NCBI RefSeq assembly: GCF_900176635.1
Contig: NZ_FXLN01000003.1
Location: forward strand, 434,001 to 498,000
Length of the DNA: 64,000 nt
Source of the DNA: Clostridium merdae
GTDB taxonomy: Bacteria; Bacillota; Clostridia; Oscillospirales; Acutalibacteraceae
Direction: 5' to 3'
Position 1 is the stretch's first letter, and each line of letters opens with the position of its first letter. A program made the position numbers and the translations under genes. The notes beneath the pieces are model-generated. The model had not been told where the DNA came from. It was given only the letters and a program-made list of their open reading frames with translations, and did not search any database. Below, piece after piece: positions 1-8,058 of this stretch.

Positions 1-198
1 GTTATAATTGTGAAGCAATCCGCAGCGTAAGCTGTTGTTATGGAGGACGTATCTCCGTAGCAGAGGGTGGGTGTTCCAGCACTCACCCTCGCTTTGCACT
101 TATAAGTGCCTTACAAAATATATTAAACCACATTTTACCAAAAAACGCAATCATAAATTTTGATTTTGGGAAAAATCATCACATATTCTACTGTTTTG
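1..198 (+). other. Structured sequence, 3' part of an unidentified RNA or element
   Basis: No convincing reading frame is seen. The stretch carries four hairpins in a row on the plus strand: CAGC-GUAA-GCUG (a GNRA-type tetraloop, about 25-36), GGAG/CUCC (about 42-56), an 11-bp stem GAGGGUGGGUG / CACUCACCCUC (about 63-91), and GCACUU/AAGUGC (about 96-109). A Rho-independent terminator follows at 199-224. This suggests the 3' end of a structured RNA that begins left of the window, or the end of a mobile element. The family was not recognised. A short open frame that stops at 28-30 could also be the end of an upstream gene. Confidence 0.35.
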
Positions 199-224
199 TC
201 GGATTTTTAGAATCCGACTTTTTT
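199..224 (+). terminator. Intrinsic terminator
   Basis: Perfect 8-bp stem GTCGGATT / AATCCGAC (199-206 and 211-218) with a 4-nt loop and a run of six T on the plus strand. It ends whatever is transcribed rightward from the left window edge. Confidence 0.75.
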
Positions 225-241
225 ATTCATTGATTACAGAA

Positions 242-280
242 CAAAAAAAGCGTTCTTCTTAAAGAGAAGAACGCTTTTTC
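242..280 (-). terminator. Intrinsic terminator of the 308-670 gene
   Basis: An 11-bp stem AGCGTTCTTCT / AGAAGAACGCT (249-259 and 265-275) is flanked by A and T runs, so it can act in both directions. On the minus strand it lies just downstream of the gene ending at 308. Confidence 0.8.
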
Positions 281-307
281 ATTAATATCATCTTGAACAT
301 TCAAATA

Positions 308-670
308 TTATCTATCTGTCCATGAATCGAACCGAGTTGATATGGAAGGGTCATAAAACGGACAATCAAAATCAATTAAAATATCCATAAGCAAATTCAT
401 ATCATCTTCATTCATGCCATAGCAATCGAACCGTACTACCTGTGAAGTTGAAAAAATTTGAAAGGAACCATGTCCCACTTTTTCATAATTGTTTTTGTCA
501 TGAATAGTCCAGTCAGAAAAAGTGTAAGAAATTTTATTGAATATTTCATTTATTGGGAGAGTTTCAAGTTCATCGACAATTATACCGTCACAACAGGCCA
601 TTTCATATACTTTGCCATCATCATGAGTGACTCCTGCTTTATATTTCCAAAAATTCAAATCTACACTCAT
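308..670 (-). CDS. Small acidic protein, possible toxin-immunity family
   Basis: A 120-residue soluble protein without signal peptide or membrane segment, rich in Asp and aromatic residues. It opens with VDLNFWKYK and closes with YDPSISTRFD. From memory, this pattern occurs in small Firmicutes proteins found next to polymorphic toxins, where they act as immunity proteins; no search was possible. No toxin gene is adjacent, so it would be an orphan. A strong GGGAGGGG ribosome binding site lies four bases before the ATG, and terminators stand on both sides, so it is a single-gene transcript. The function remains unproven. Confidence 0.6.
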   Translation of the reverse strand: MSVDLNFWKYKAGVTHDDGKVYEMACCDGIIVDELETLPINEIFNKISYTFSDWTIHDKNNYEKVGHGSFQIFSTSQVVRFDCYGMNEDDMNLLMDILIDFDCPFYDPSISTRFDSWTDR

Positions 671-707
671 TTTACCCCTCCCAAAACTCTAAAAAATATC
701 TAAACTC

Positions 708-740
708 AAAAGCTTTCTTTTTTTAGAAGAAAGCTTTTCT
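708..740 (-). terminator. Intrinsic terminator after pgsA
   Basis: Stem AAAGCTTTCTT / AAGAAAGCTTT with flanking T-rich and A-rich sequence, between the end of pgsA (744) and the start of the small gene at 670. It closes the recA-recX-rimO-pgsA transcript on the minus strand. Confidence 0.7.
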
Positions 741-743
741 TAT

Positions 744-1331
744 TTATCCAGCTGTTTTCACGATATTCCAGTTTTGTTTTAAGTAAATAACACCCGAAAG
801 TACCGAAAGGATGGTAGCCACCGCAATAAAGAGCTGACCCAGCACCAGAGCCATTTGCTCATTTATTCCAAACGGGTAAGATAACATTTCCATCGTTAGT
901 TCAAGAGAATATTGCAGCAAAAGCACCACCAAAATTGCAATAATTTGGCTTATGGTTTTTGCCTTGCCCCAATTGTTTGCGGCAATGACTTGCCCTTTGT
1001 CTGCCGCAACGAGACGAATGGAGGTCACCATAAACTCGCGAGCGATAATCAGCAATACCAGCCACACATTGGCAAGGTGCAGCTCCACAAAGCAGACCAA
1101 GGCGGAAATGACCAGCACTTTGTCCGCAAGAGGGTCCATAAATTTCCCAAAGTCGGTAATCTGGTTGTTTTTGCGTGCCAGCTTTCCATCCAGATGGTCG
1201 GTATACGATGCCACTGCAAATAGAAGCAGTGCAATGAGGTAATGGTGCGGCAAGTTTGGATTTAGCAGGACTACCACAAAAAACGGAACCAATATTAAAC
1301 GAAACATGGTCAGCTTGTTGGGCAGATTCAT
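744..1331 (-). CDS. pgsA: CDP-diacylglycerol-glycerol-3-phosphate 3-phosphatidyltransferase
   Basis: This integral membrane enzyme makes phosphatidylglycerol phosphate from CDP-diacylglycerol and glycerol-3-phosphate, the committed step to phosphatidylglycerol and cardiolipin. The 195-residue length is normal. The CDP-alcohol phosphotransferase signature D-x2-DG-x2-AR-x8-G-x3-D-x3-D is complete at residues 45-70 (D45, D48, D66 and D70 bind the metal). Several hydrophobic helices follow. The start overlaps the rimO stop by four bases (ATGA), so it is translationally coupled as the last gene of the recA-recX-rimO-pgsA operon. Confidence 0.95.
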   Translation of the reverse strand: MNLPNKLTMFRLILVPFFVVVLLNPNLPHHYLIALLLFAVASYTDHLDGKLARKNNQITDFGKFMDPLADKVLVISALVCFVELHLANVWLVLLIIAREFMVTSIRLVAADKGQVIAANNWGKAKTISQIIAILVVLLLQYSLELTMEMLSYPFGINEQMALVLGQLFIAVATILSVLSGVIYLKQNWNIVKTAG

Positions 1332-2665
1332 AGCAGTTCCTCCACTTCCCCAATTAAATCACACTCAATAAAGTTCGTGATTTTCACACGGGCAAACTGC
1401 CCGGGGTATGGCTTTTGTTCTTTGGCAAAGAAAAACACCTTGCCGTCAATCTCGGGCGCATCCTGTTCACTGCGGCCAAACCAACACTCCGCGTAACGGT
1501 CGTAACCTTCGGTCATGACCAAAACGGTGTCACCGATTCTCTTCTGACACTGCTCTTCCATAATGCGCATCTGCTGTTCCATGAGCAGATCGCGGCGGTG
1601 AAGCTTGACCTCATCTTCCACCTGATTCGGCATTTTCGCCGCGGCAGTTCCCTCTTCACGGGAATAGGCAAAACAGCCCATGCGGTGAAAGCGGATTTCT
1701 TTTACGAACTCGGCGAGCTCGGTAAAATCCTCCTCGGTTTCACCGGGGAAGCCGGTAATCAGCGTGGTTCGCAGCGTGATGCCCGGCACACGCTCCCGAA
1801 TTTTATGCAGCAACGCCGTAATAGAGGCACGGTCGCCGCCGCGATACATGGATTTGAGCATTCTGCCAGACACATGCTGAAGCGGCAGGTCGATGTACTT
1901 TGCCACCTTTTCCTGCCGAGCCATCGTGTCCAAAAGCTCATCGGTAATATAATCTGGGTAACAGTATAGCAGACGAATCCAGCGTAAACCGTCGATTTCA
2001 CACAGTTGGTCAAGCAGCTCTGGCAACGCTAAGCGACCGTAAAGGTCTTCCCCGTAGCGGCTGGTATCCTGCGCAATTAGAATCAGCTCTTTTGTGCCGT
2101 CTGCCGCAAGGCCCTTGGCCTCTTCCACAATGCTTTCCATGGGGCGGCTGCGGTAGCGCCCGCGAATCATGGGGATGGCGCAGTATGCACAGTGGCTGTC
2201 GCAGCCCTCAGCTACCTTAATATAAGACATGTAGCTGGGGGTGGAGTGCACACGCTCGCCATACAGGGGCAAACGGTTCTTCGGCGGGAAGGATTCAGGG
2301 TTTTGCCCCTCGAGTGTTTTACGGATGATGTCGGCAATCTCGGTATTGGCACCAATGCCGATAACCGCATCTGCCTCCGGCAGTTCTTTACGGATTTCTT
2401 CCTGATAACGCTCCGCCATGCAGCCGGTAACCACGATTGCGCGAATTTGACCCTCTTTTTTAAGCCTTGCCAGCTCCAGAATTTCATCGATGGACTCTTG
2501 CTTTGCGTCGTCGATAAAACCGCAGGTATTCACAATCGCTACATCGGCTAAAGCCGCGTCACCTACCAAAGAAAAACCCTCATTCTTGAGGGTTGCCATA
2601 ATCATTTCTCCGTCTACTCTGTTTTTTGCACAGCCTAAGCTGACCATTCCCACTGTTATTGCCAT
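1328..2665 (-). CDS. rimO: Ribosomal protein uS12 methylthiotransferase
   Basis: A radical-SAM enzyme that adds a methylthio group to the conserved aspartate of ribosomal protein S12. The 445 residues show the N-terminal UPF0004 domain with cluster cysteines C12, C48 and C82, the radical-SAM motif C155-x3-C159-x2-C162, and a C-terminal TRAM domain (about 375-440). Opening with a SLGCAKNRVD motif is typical of RimO rather than MiaB. It overlaps recX by 10 bp upstream and pgsA by 4 bp downstream. The rimO-pgsA order is common in Firmicutes. Confidence 0.95.
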   Translation of the reverse strand: MAITVGMVSLGCAKNRVDGEMIMATLKNEGFSLVGDAALADVAIVNTCGFIDDAKQESIDEILELARLKKEGQIRAIVVTGCMAERYQEEIRKELPEADAVIGIGANTEIADIIRKTLEGQNPESFPPKNRLPLYGERVHSTPSYMSYIKVAEGCDSHCAYCAIPMIRGRYRSRPMESIVEEAKGLAADGTKELILIAQDTSRYGEDLYGRLALPELLDQLCEIDGLRWIRLLYCYPDYITDELLDTMARQEKVAKYIDLPLQHVSGRMLKSMYRGGDRASITALLHKIRERVPGITLRTTLITGFPGETEEDFTELAEFVKEIRFHRMGCFAYSREEGTAAAKMPNQVEDEVKLHRRDLLMEQQMRIMEEQCQKRIGDTVLVMTEGYDRYAECWFGRSEQDAPEIDGKVFFFAKEQKPYPGQFARVKITNFIECDLIGEVEELL

Positions 2666-3291
2666 ATTTGCTCCTCATCCAATTCTATGGTTTCGTCCAG
2701 ACAGCGCAGCGCCTGCCATATCTCCGGCAGGCGATACCCCATCCGCTGCAAAGCATTCACTGCCCTGCGCCGCTGTTTTTCATCCCTTGCGGCTAGGGGG
2801 TACTTCTTTTCTATTATCTGCTGTATTTTTTCTTCCGGCTCGGGTGCAAGCTCTTCAATAATCTCCTGTGCTAGAGCAGAGTCTAGGCCTTTGCGGCAAA
2901 GCTCTAACCGAGCACGTGACGAAGAAAAGCCCTTGCGGTTTAGCAGTTCACCCGCAAGCTGACGCCCGCAGGCAGCATCATCGAGCAGCCCCAGCTCTTC
3001 CATACGGTCAGCCGCCCATTTTGCGGCCTCTGCGGGGTAATCGCGGCGAAGCTTTTCTTCCAGCTCCCGTTTAAAGTGCGGCCGGTGTTCCAGCAAATAC
3101 AATGCTTTTTCCTTTGCCCGCACCTCGCCCGATTCTTGGCAAAGGCGGTGCAGCTCTTCGTCGGAAAGCTCTGCGCCTACACGAATCCCCTCACGGTAAA
3201 GCAAGCCGGAATCAAGCTTCATTGCGGGTTCACCATCCAGCACCAACAGGGAAAGGCCCTTGCGGTGAGCACGGATTGCCGTAATTTGCAT
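2656..3291 (-). CDS. recX: Regulatory protein RecX
   Basis: RecX modulates RecA filaments. The 211-residue protein is of the three-repeat helical type: motifs such as ALYLLEHRPHFKRELEEKL and the later RMEELGLLDDAACGRQ match the family. It starts one base inside the recA stop codon (TAATG arrangement), so its translation depends on recA. It is longer than the roughly 150-residue proteobacterial forms and in the usual range for Firmicutes. Confidence 0.9.
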   Translation of the reverse strand: MQITAIRAHRKGLSLLVLDGEPAMKLDSGLLYREGIRVGAELSDEELHRLCQESGEVRAKEKALYLLEHRPHFKRELEEKLRRDYPAEAAKWAADRMEELGLLDDAACGRQLAGELLNRKGFSSSRARLELCRKGLDSALAQEIIEELAPEPEEKIQQIIEKKYPLAARDEKQRRRAVNALQRMGYRLPEIWQALRCLDETIELDEEQIWQ

Positions 3292-4430
3292 TAGTCATCC
3301 ACCAGAATATCGATATTCGCCTTGGAGGATGCTCTTCCAGCCGGGGCGGGTTTCGCAGGTGCGGCTTCCTCCACCGGCTTTGCCACTTCCGTCGGCACGG
3401 AGGGTGCCGCTGGCTTTTTGGGAGAACCAGATGCCTTTGCGGGCAAGCGGTCGGCGTTATCGCGCAGCTTCTGCTCAATTTCAGCGCACAGCTCCGGGTT
3501 GCTCTTGAGGAACTCCTTGGAATTGTCGCGCCCTTGCCCCAAACGGGTTTCTCCATACGAGAACCAAGCGCCGCTCTTTTGCACAATGTCGAGCTTGGCG
3601 GCAAGGTCGAGCAGCTCACCCTCGCGGGAAATTCCCTGCCCATACATTACGTCGAACTCCGCCTCACGGAAGGGCGGTGCAATTTTGTTTTTAACCACCT
3701 TGGCACGGGTACGCGAGCCAATCTGCTCGGTTCCGTTCTTCAGGGTTTCGGTCTTACGAATATCGATACGCACGGATGCATAAAACTTGAGCGCACGGCC
3801 GCCGGGAGTTACCTCAGGGCTGCCATAAATAACGCCCACTTTTTCACGTAGCTGGTTAATAAAGATGGCGACGCAGTTCGATTTGGAAATTGCGCCCGCC
3901 AGCTTGCGCAATGCCTGCGACATTAAACGAGCCTGCAAGCCAACGTGAGAATCGCCCATATCTCCCTCAATTTCCGCACGGGGAACGAGAGCCGCAACGG
4001 AGTCGACCACGATAACATCAATCGCACCAGAGCGCACAAGCGCCTCAGTAATTTCAAGAGCCTGCTCGCCTGTATCTGGCTGAGAAACGAGAAGCGCGTC
4101 CACATCTACACCCAGGGCGCGCGCATAAATGGGGTCAAGCGCATGCTCTACGTCAATAAATGCGGCATAGCCACCGTTTTTCTGCCCCTGCGCAATGCAG
4201 TGCAGTGCCAGCGTGGTTTTACCGGAGGATTCCGGCCCATATACCTCTACAATTCGCCCTCTGGGTAAACCGCCGATTCCCAACGCCATATCCAACGAAA
4301 AAGAGCCGGTGGAGATTGCTTCCACCTGCATTGCCTGATTTTGACCCAAGCGCATAACGGCACCTTTGCCAAACTGTTTTTCGATTTGTGCCAATGCCGT
4401 ATCCAGTGCCTTGCTTCTATCCACTGCCAT
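3291..4430 (-). CDS. recA: Recombinase RecA
   Basis: The DNA strand-exchange ATPase and SOS co-protease. Residues 65-73 hold the Walker A motif GPESSGKTT. Walker B (VIVVDSVAAL), the L1/L2 region and the KNK(I)APPF segment are intact. The 379-residue length includes an extended Ala/Pro/Lys-rich tail after residue 330 that ends in an acidic patch. The ATG has a GGAGGAG site seven bases upstream. It heads the recA-recX-rimO-pgsA operon, has its own consensus promoter, and is preceded by a highly structured leader (4488-4561). Confidence 0.98.
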   Translation of the reverse strand: MAVDRSKALDTALAQIEKQFGKGAVMRLGQNQAMQVEAISTGSFSLDMALGIGGLPRGRIVEVYGPESSGKTTLALHCIAQGQKNGGYAAFIDVEHALDPIYARALGVDVDALLVSQPDTGEQALEITEALVRSGAIDVIVVDSVAALVPRAEIEGDMGDSHVGLQARLMSQALRKLAGAISKSNCVAIFINQLREKVGVIYGSPEVTPGGRALKFYASVRIDIRKTETLKNGTEQIGSRTRAKVVKNKIAPPFREAEFDVMYGQGISREGELLDLAAKLDIVQKSGAWFSYGETRLGQGRDNSKEFLKSNPELCAEIEQKLRDNADRLPAKASGSPKKPAAPSVPTEVAKPVEEAAPAKPAPAGRASSKANIDILVDD

Positions 4431-4487
4431 GGGAAAACTCCTCCGCTCTCTATTTGAAATCGCCCAAATAATTGATAGCCTTAAAAA

Positions 4488-4561
4488 CCGACCGCGGCGT
4501 AGCCACGCCGAAAGCGCAAATGCGCTTTCCCAAACGGCAGAGTTGTGCCGTTTGGGGTCGG
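4488..4561 (-). promoter_or_regulatory. Multi-hairpin structured leader of recA
   Basis: A closing stem CCGACC/GGTCGG (4488-4493 and 4556-4561) encloses three perfect hairpins: GGCGT/ACGCC (4496-4509), AAAGCGCA/TGCGCTTT (4511-4528) and CCCAAACGGCA/TGCCGTTTGGG (4529-4556, one base shared with the closing stem). On the minus strand the closing stem is followed by TTTTT, so it resembles a terminator or attenuator. It would lie about 10-80 nt into the recA transcript. It may instead be an inserted palindromic repeat: the last arm shares the GTTTGGGGTCG core of the repeats at 37.5 and 38.1 kb. Confidence 0.6.
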
Positions 4562-4575
4562 TAAAATCTAAATTA

Positions 4576-4604
4576 ATTATACTGTATTCGTACTATAAAA
4601 TCAA
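4576..4604 (-). promoter_or_regulatory. Sigma-A promoter of recA
   Basis: On the minus strand TTGATT, a 17-bp spacer, then TATAAT (plus-strand AATCAA at 4599-4604 and ATTATA at 4576-4581). Transcription would start near 4569, giving a leader of about 140 nt. Confidence 0.75.
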
Positions 4605-4622
4605 TGGATTTGGCGAAAAAAT

Positions 4623-4636
4623 CGAACGAATGTTTT
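4623..4636 (-). promoter_or_regulatory. Candidate LexA (SOS) box upstream of recA
   Basis: CGAACGAATGTTTT matches 13 of 14 positions of the Gram-positive LexA consensus CGAACRNRYGTTYC. It lies about 18 bp upstream of the recA -35 hexamer, somewhat further out than usual, so repression from here needs proof. Confidence 0.5.
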
Positions 4637-4657
4637 ATTCTGTAATTCAATATCTTA

Positions 4658-5512
4658 TTATTTACCGCGGTACACACCAGACACCACACGGTCAAAACCG
4701 TTAAAATCTTGGTGCACCTGCAAACGCATAAGGCCCGATTTGCGGAACAAAGCAGAAACTGCCTCGGCCTGTGTTTCTCCAATTTCCACAGCGACGATTC
4801 CTCCCTGCTTTAACCGAGGGAACCAAACGCTTGCGATGGAACGGTAAAAATCGAGACCATCACTTCCACCATCTAGCGCGGTGGGAGGCTCAGCTTGTAC
4901 CTCCTTTTGCAAAAGAGGAAGCTCCGCCGAATCAATATAGGGCGGGTTCGACACAATGGCGTTCAAATCCACCAACTCGGGCGCGGAATCGCCTTGTGTA
5001 ATATCGGCACGAACCGCGGTTACACGCTCTTCCCCGTATTGCTTCAGGTTCCTTTGCAAATACGAATATGCTTGCTCATACCATTCTAAACATGCAACCC
5101 GCGCATCACTGCGCAAGCGGGATAGCCCTAAGCCAACCGCACCCGTACCGGCGCACAAATCTGCCACACGCGGTGCGGGGTGCCCGCTTAGAAGCTCTGC
5201 CGCTGTGTAAACCAGCAGCTCGGTTTCTTCCCGCGGAATCAGCACGCCCTCGCCCACGGCAAGGCGCATGCCGAAGAATTCCCACTCTCCTAAAATATAT
5301 TGGAGTGGGCGGCGGGAGCATCGCTGCACAATAGCATGAAAAAACGCCTCGGTTTGCTTTACCGGAGCTTCTTGTTCCCCGCGAAGCAAAAGGCCTTGAC
5401 GATCCATCCCAAACGCGCAGCGAAACAAGCAAATGGCATCGAACGCAGGGCTGTCTATCCCCGCGCTTTGCAATCGATTTTTCCCCTCTTGATAGGCCTG
5501 TTGAAAGGTCAT
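4658..5512 (-). CDS. prmC: Peptide chain release factor N5-glutamine methyltransferase
   Basis: Methylates the glutamine of the GGQ motif in release factors 1 and 2 using S-adenosylmethionine. In the 284 residues, LIPREETE (91-98) and the SAM-binding DLCAGTGAVGLGL (118-130) are followed by the catalytic NPPY motif (189-192). An N-terminal helical domain binds the release factor. The start overlaps the DUF1385 gene stop by four bases. This DUF1385-prmC pairing is frequent in clostridia. Confidence 0.95.
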   Translation of the reverse strand: MTFQQAYQEGKNRLQSAGIDSPAFDAICLFRCAFGMDRQGLLLRGEQEAPVKQTEAFFHAIVQRCSRRPLQYILGEWEFFGMRLAVGEGVLIPREETELLVYTAAELLSGHPAPRVADLCAGTGAVGLGLSRLRSDARVACLEWYEQAYSYLQRNLKQYGEERVTAVRADITQGDSAPELVDLNAIVSNPPYIDSAELPLLQKEVQAEPPTALDGGSDGLDFYRSIASVWFPRLKQGGIVAVEIGETQAEAVSALFRKSGLMRLQVHQDFNGFDRVVSGVYRGK

Positions 5513-6462
5513 CTTACAATTCGGTCCTCTCCGTTTTCCGGAATGACTTCTTTCATTGCACTGATGGCAACCTCAATCATGGAGTCATCCGGCTCTTTGG
5601 TAGTCAGGCGCTGCATCCACATGCCCGGCGCCGAAATAATGCGAGTAAACAAATTATCGTATTTGCCGCACAGGCGAATTAACTCGTAGCCAACACCCAT
5701 GAGCAGCGGTACGCACAATATTTTTGCCGCACTGCGGACAAAGGGGTTGGTAAACGGGATAAAGTAACCCGCGATAATGCCAAGCAGCAGCATAATCACC
5801 ATAAAGCTCGTGCCGCAGCGCGGGTGAAAGCGTTGGTGGCGGCGAACATTTTCTACCGTAAGCTCTTCTTCATTTTCATAGCAAAAAATTGTTTTATGTT
5901 CTGCCCCGTGGTATTGAAACACGCGTTTAATATCCGGCAGGCTCGCGCAAAATGCAATGTACCCTATGAAAATCAAGATTCTTAAGAAGCCTTCAAACAC
6001 CGAGCGCCATGAAGCAAGCCCCTCACCCCACAAATGCGCTTGCCCTTGGTTAAACAGCCACGTAGGGAGCCAGAAAAACAGCCCTACTGAAATAAGCACA
6101 CCCAAAACCGCGCTGAGTGTCATAATCGCGTTCATGAGTTTGTCGCCAAACACGCGCTGCATCCATTGGTCAAATTTAGAGGGGGTTTCGTCATCCTCCA
6201 GACCCGATTTTTCGGCTGAAATACTTAGTGCCTTATAACCGACTACCAGCGCATCAATAAACCCTGCCACACCACGAATAATGGGTAAACGCAGCAGACT
6301 GTGGCGGTCCCGCAGGCGGTTTGTTGCAATTTCCTCCGTAGAAACGGTGTTGTCTGGCATTCGAACGGCCAAGGCGGTTTTAAATGGGCCTTGCATCATT
6401 ACGCCCTCCATTACAGCCTGTCCGCCAATGCTTGTAATTAATTTTGTTTTTTCTCTAGCCAT
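5509..6462 (-). CDS. DUF1385 membrane protein (YqhQ family)
   Basis: A 317-residue membrane protein of unknown biochemical role. The family hallmark GGQAVMEGVMMQGP is at the N terminus. Four or so hydrophobic helices lie between residues 110 and 240, and the HGAEHK and HPRCGTSF motifs (near 185-220) contain conserved His and Cys that could bind metal. It overlaps the histidine-kinase gene by 8 bp upstream and prmC by 4 bp downstream, so it lies in one transcript with both. The link to prmC is conserved but unexplained. Confidence 0.85.
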   Translation of the reverse strand: MAREKTKLITSIGGQAVMEGVMMQGPFKTALAVRMPDNTVSTEEIATNRLRDRHSLLRLPIIRGVAGFIDALVVGYKALSISAEKSGLEDDETPSKFDQWMQRVFGDKLMNAIMTLSAVLGVLISVGLFFWLPTWLFNQGQAHLWGEGLASWRSVFEGFLRILIFIGYIAFCASLPDIKRVFQYHGAEHKTIFCYENEEELTVENVRRHQRFHPRCGTSFMVIMLLLGIIAGYFIPFTNPFVRSAAKILCVPLLMGVGYELIRLCGKYDNLFTRIISAPGMWMQRLTTKEPDDSMIEVAISAMKEVIPENGEDRIVR

Positions 6463-7924
6463 TTTGTTCGGAATTCCTTTCTTCCGTCGCAGCAGCCGGT
6501 TTTATTTCCGGCAGTGACTGCCTCAGTGTTGGGATGGTAATGGTAACTACGGTTCCCACATCCTCTTGGCTTTCCACTTGCAGGCGTCCATCATGCAGGC
6601 GCATGATTTCATCTGCAAGCGCCAGCCCTATGCCGGAGCCGCGCACCGTTTGATTTGCTTTGTAAAACTTCTTTTTCACATTGGGAAGATCCTTTGCTGA
6701 GATACCGCAGCCCGTATCGCTAATTACAACACGGATTTTACCATTGGTTTCTTCCGCGGTTACGGTAACGGTATCGCCTTCTTTTGTATATTTAAGAGCA
6801 TTATCAATAATATTGACAAACACCTGGCGTAGGCGGTTAATGTCACCCAATACCGGAGTTAGCAAAGGGGGTTCTTCATACACCAGAAATTTACCCTCTG
6901 CCTGTGCACGGTCGGTAAACATATACACCGCTTCACCCAGCTCGGCAAGAATATCAATCTTGTCCATCATCAGGGTCATGCGGCCATTCTGCATGCGGGA
7001 GAAGTCGAGTAGCTCCTCAACAATCCCGGAAAGCCGCTCCGACTCACGGATGATAACGCCCATTCCTTTCTCATACGTATCGCGCTCTGCATCATCAATG
7101 CTCTGCAAGGTTTCCGCCCAGCCCTTAATGGCGGTAAGCGGAGTTCGCAGTTCATGCGAAACAGAAGAGATAAAATCATTTTTCATTTTTTCAGCCGTAC
7201 CTAGCTCAACCGCCATGCGATTGACTGTTTCGCACAGCTCGCCAATCTCATCGTTCTGGCGGTTTTGAATGCGCGCATCAAAATCGCCCTGTGCAATTCG
7301 TTTTGCTGTAGCACTGATGAGCTTGATGGGGTCGACAATCGACTTGATAAAATAAGTGCTGGAAAACACGACAAATAGAATGACCAGAAAGCCCAGCGCC
7401 AAAAGAGCACCAACTATGGTTAAAATCTGCCGGTCTGCCTCCTCTAGGGATACGACATAGCGTATGCTGCCGAGGGGTGCTCCACTTTGACTGCGGATAA
7501 CTCTGGTAACAGCCATCACCTTTTCACCGGAGGAAAGGCGGCCTTGCCACGTTCCGTAGTTCTCCCTGTTCTCCTGCGCCAGCTTTACATCTGGCATCAC
7601 TTGGTCTTGGTCGGGTGGGAAACCCGTGGAGGTAACAAGAATGCGGCCAGTGGAGCTCAACACCATCATTTCCATCATCTGCTTGCTTGCAGAGTTTTGA
7701 ACATAAGCACGCGCAACGGTGGAAAACTCCGTTGTGGTCTTGTTATTGTAGCCTGAAAAGAGGTTGGTAAGTTCATCAGAACGCCCGTTAATGGTTTGCT
7801 GAATACCATTATAAACATACCCCTGCACTACCAAAGAAAGAGAAAGGATTAATGCGGAAAGAACCAGAAGAATAATACCGAGGCTGTTGAGTAACCAGCG
7901 CCGAGTAATGCCCCAAATCTTCAT
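6455..7924 (-). CDS. Membrane sensor histidine kinase (HAMP-HisKA-HATPase)
   Basis: 489 residues. A transmembrane helix (14-35), an extracytoplasmic sensor of about 130 residues (36-167) with a Cache-like look, a second helix (168-193), HAMP (194-246), the HisKA domain with phospho-acceptor H257 in SHELRTPL, and an ATPase domain with DTGCGIS and GSGIGLAL boxes. The likely partner is the OmpR-type regulator at 8059-8763, upstream in the same direction with a 134-bp gap. A polar C-terminal tail follows the ATPase. The signal is unknown; the co-located lipoprotein could take part in sensing. Confidence 0.9.
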   Translation of the reverse strand: MKIWGITRRWLLNSLGIILLVLSALILSLSLVVQGYVYNGIQQTINGRSDELTNLFSGYNNKTTTEFSTVARAYVQNSASKQMMEMMVLSSTGRILVTSTGFPPDQDQVMPDVKLAQENRENYGTWQGRLSSGEKVMAVTRVIRSQSGAPLGSIRYVVSLEEADRQILTIVGALLALGFLVILFVVFSSTYFIKSIVDPIKLISATAKRIAQGDFDARIQNRQNDEIGELCETVNRMAVELGTAEKMKNDFISSVSHELRTPLTAIKGWAETLQSIDDAERDTYEKGMGVIIRESERLSGIVEELLDFSRMQNGRMTLMMDKIDILAELGEAVYMFTDRAQAEGKFLVYEEPPLLTPVLGDINRLRQVFVNIIDNALKYTKEGDTVTVTAEETNGKIRVVISDTGCGISAKDLPNVKKKFYKANQTVRGSGIGLALADEIMRLHDGRLQVESQEDVGTVVTITIPTLRQSLPEIKPAAATEERNSEQNG

Positions 7925-8058
7925 TTTTCCGCTCTCCTTTCTTCGTTTTACTTCTGACTTAAAACCGCTGTTGCTAATCTGTTACAAACAGATTTGATTT
8001 TTCTTTAATTATAGGTGGTAAGAATGAAATTTTCGCCTTTCGGCTGTAAAACTCGCTC

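Noticed and set aside
3322..3783. Long frame opposite recA
   Set aside because: It is a shadow of the recA codon pattern on the antisense strand without start signals.
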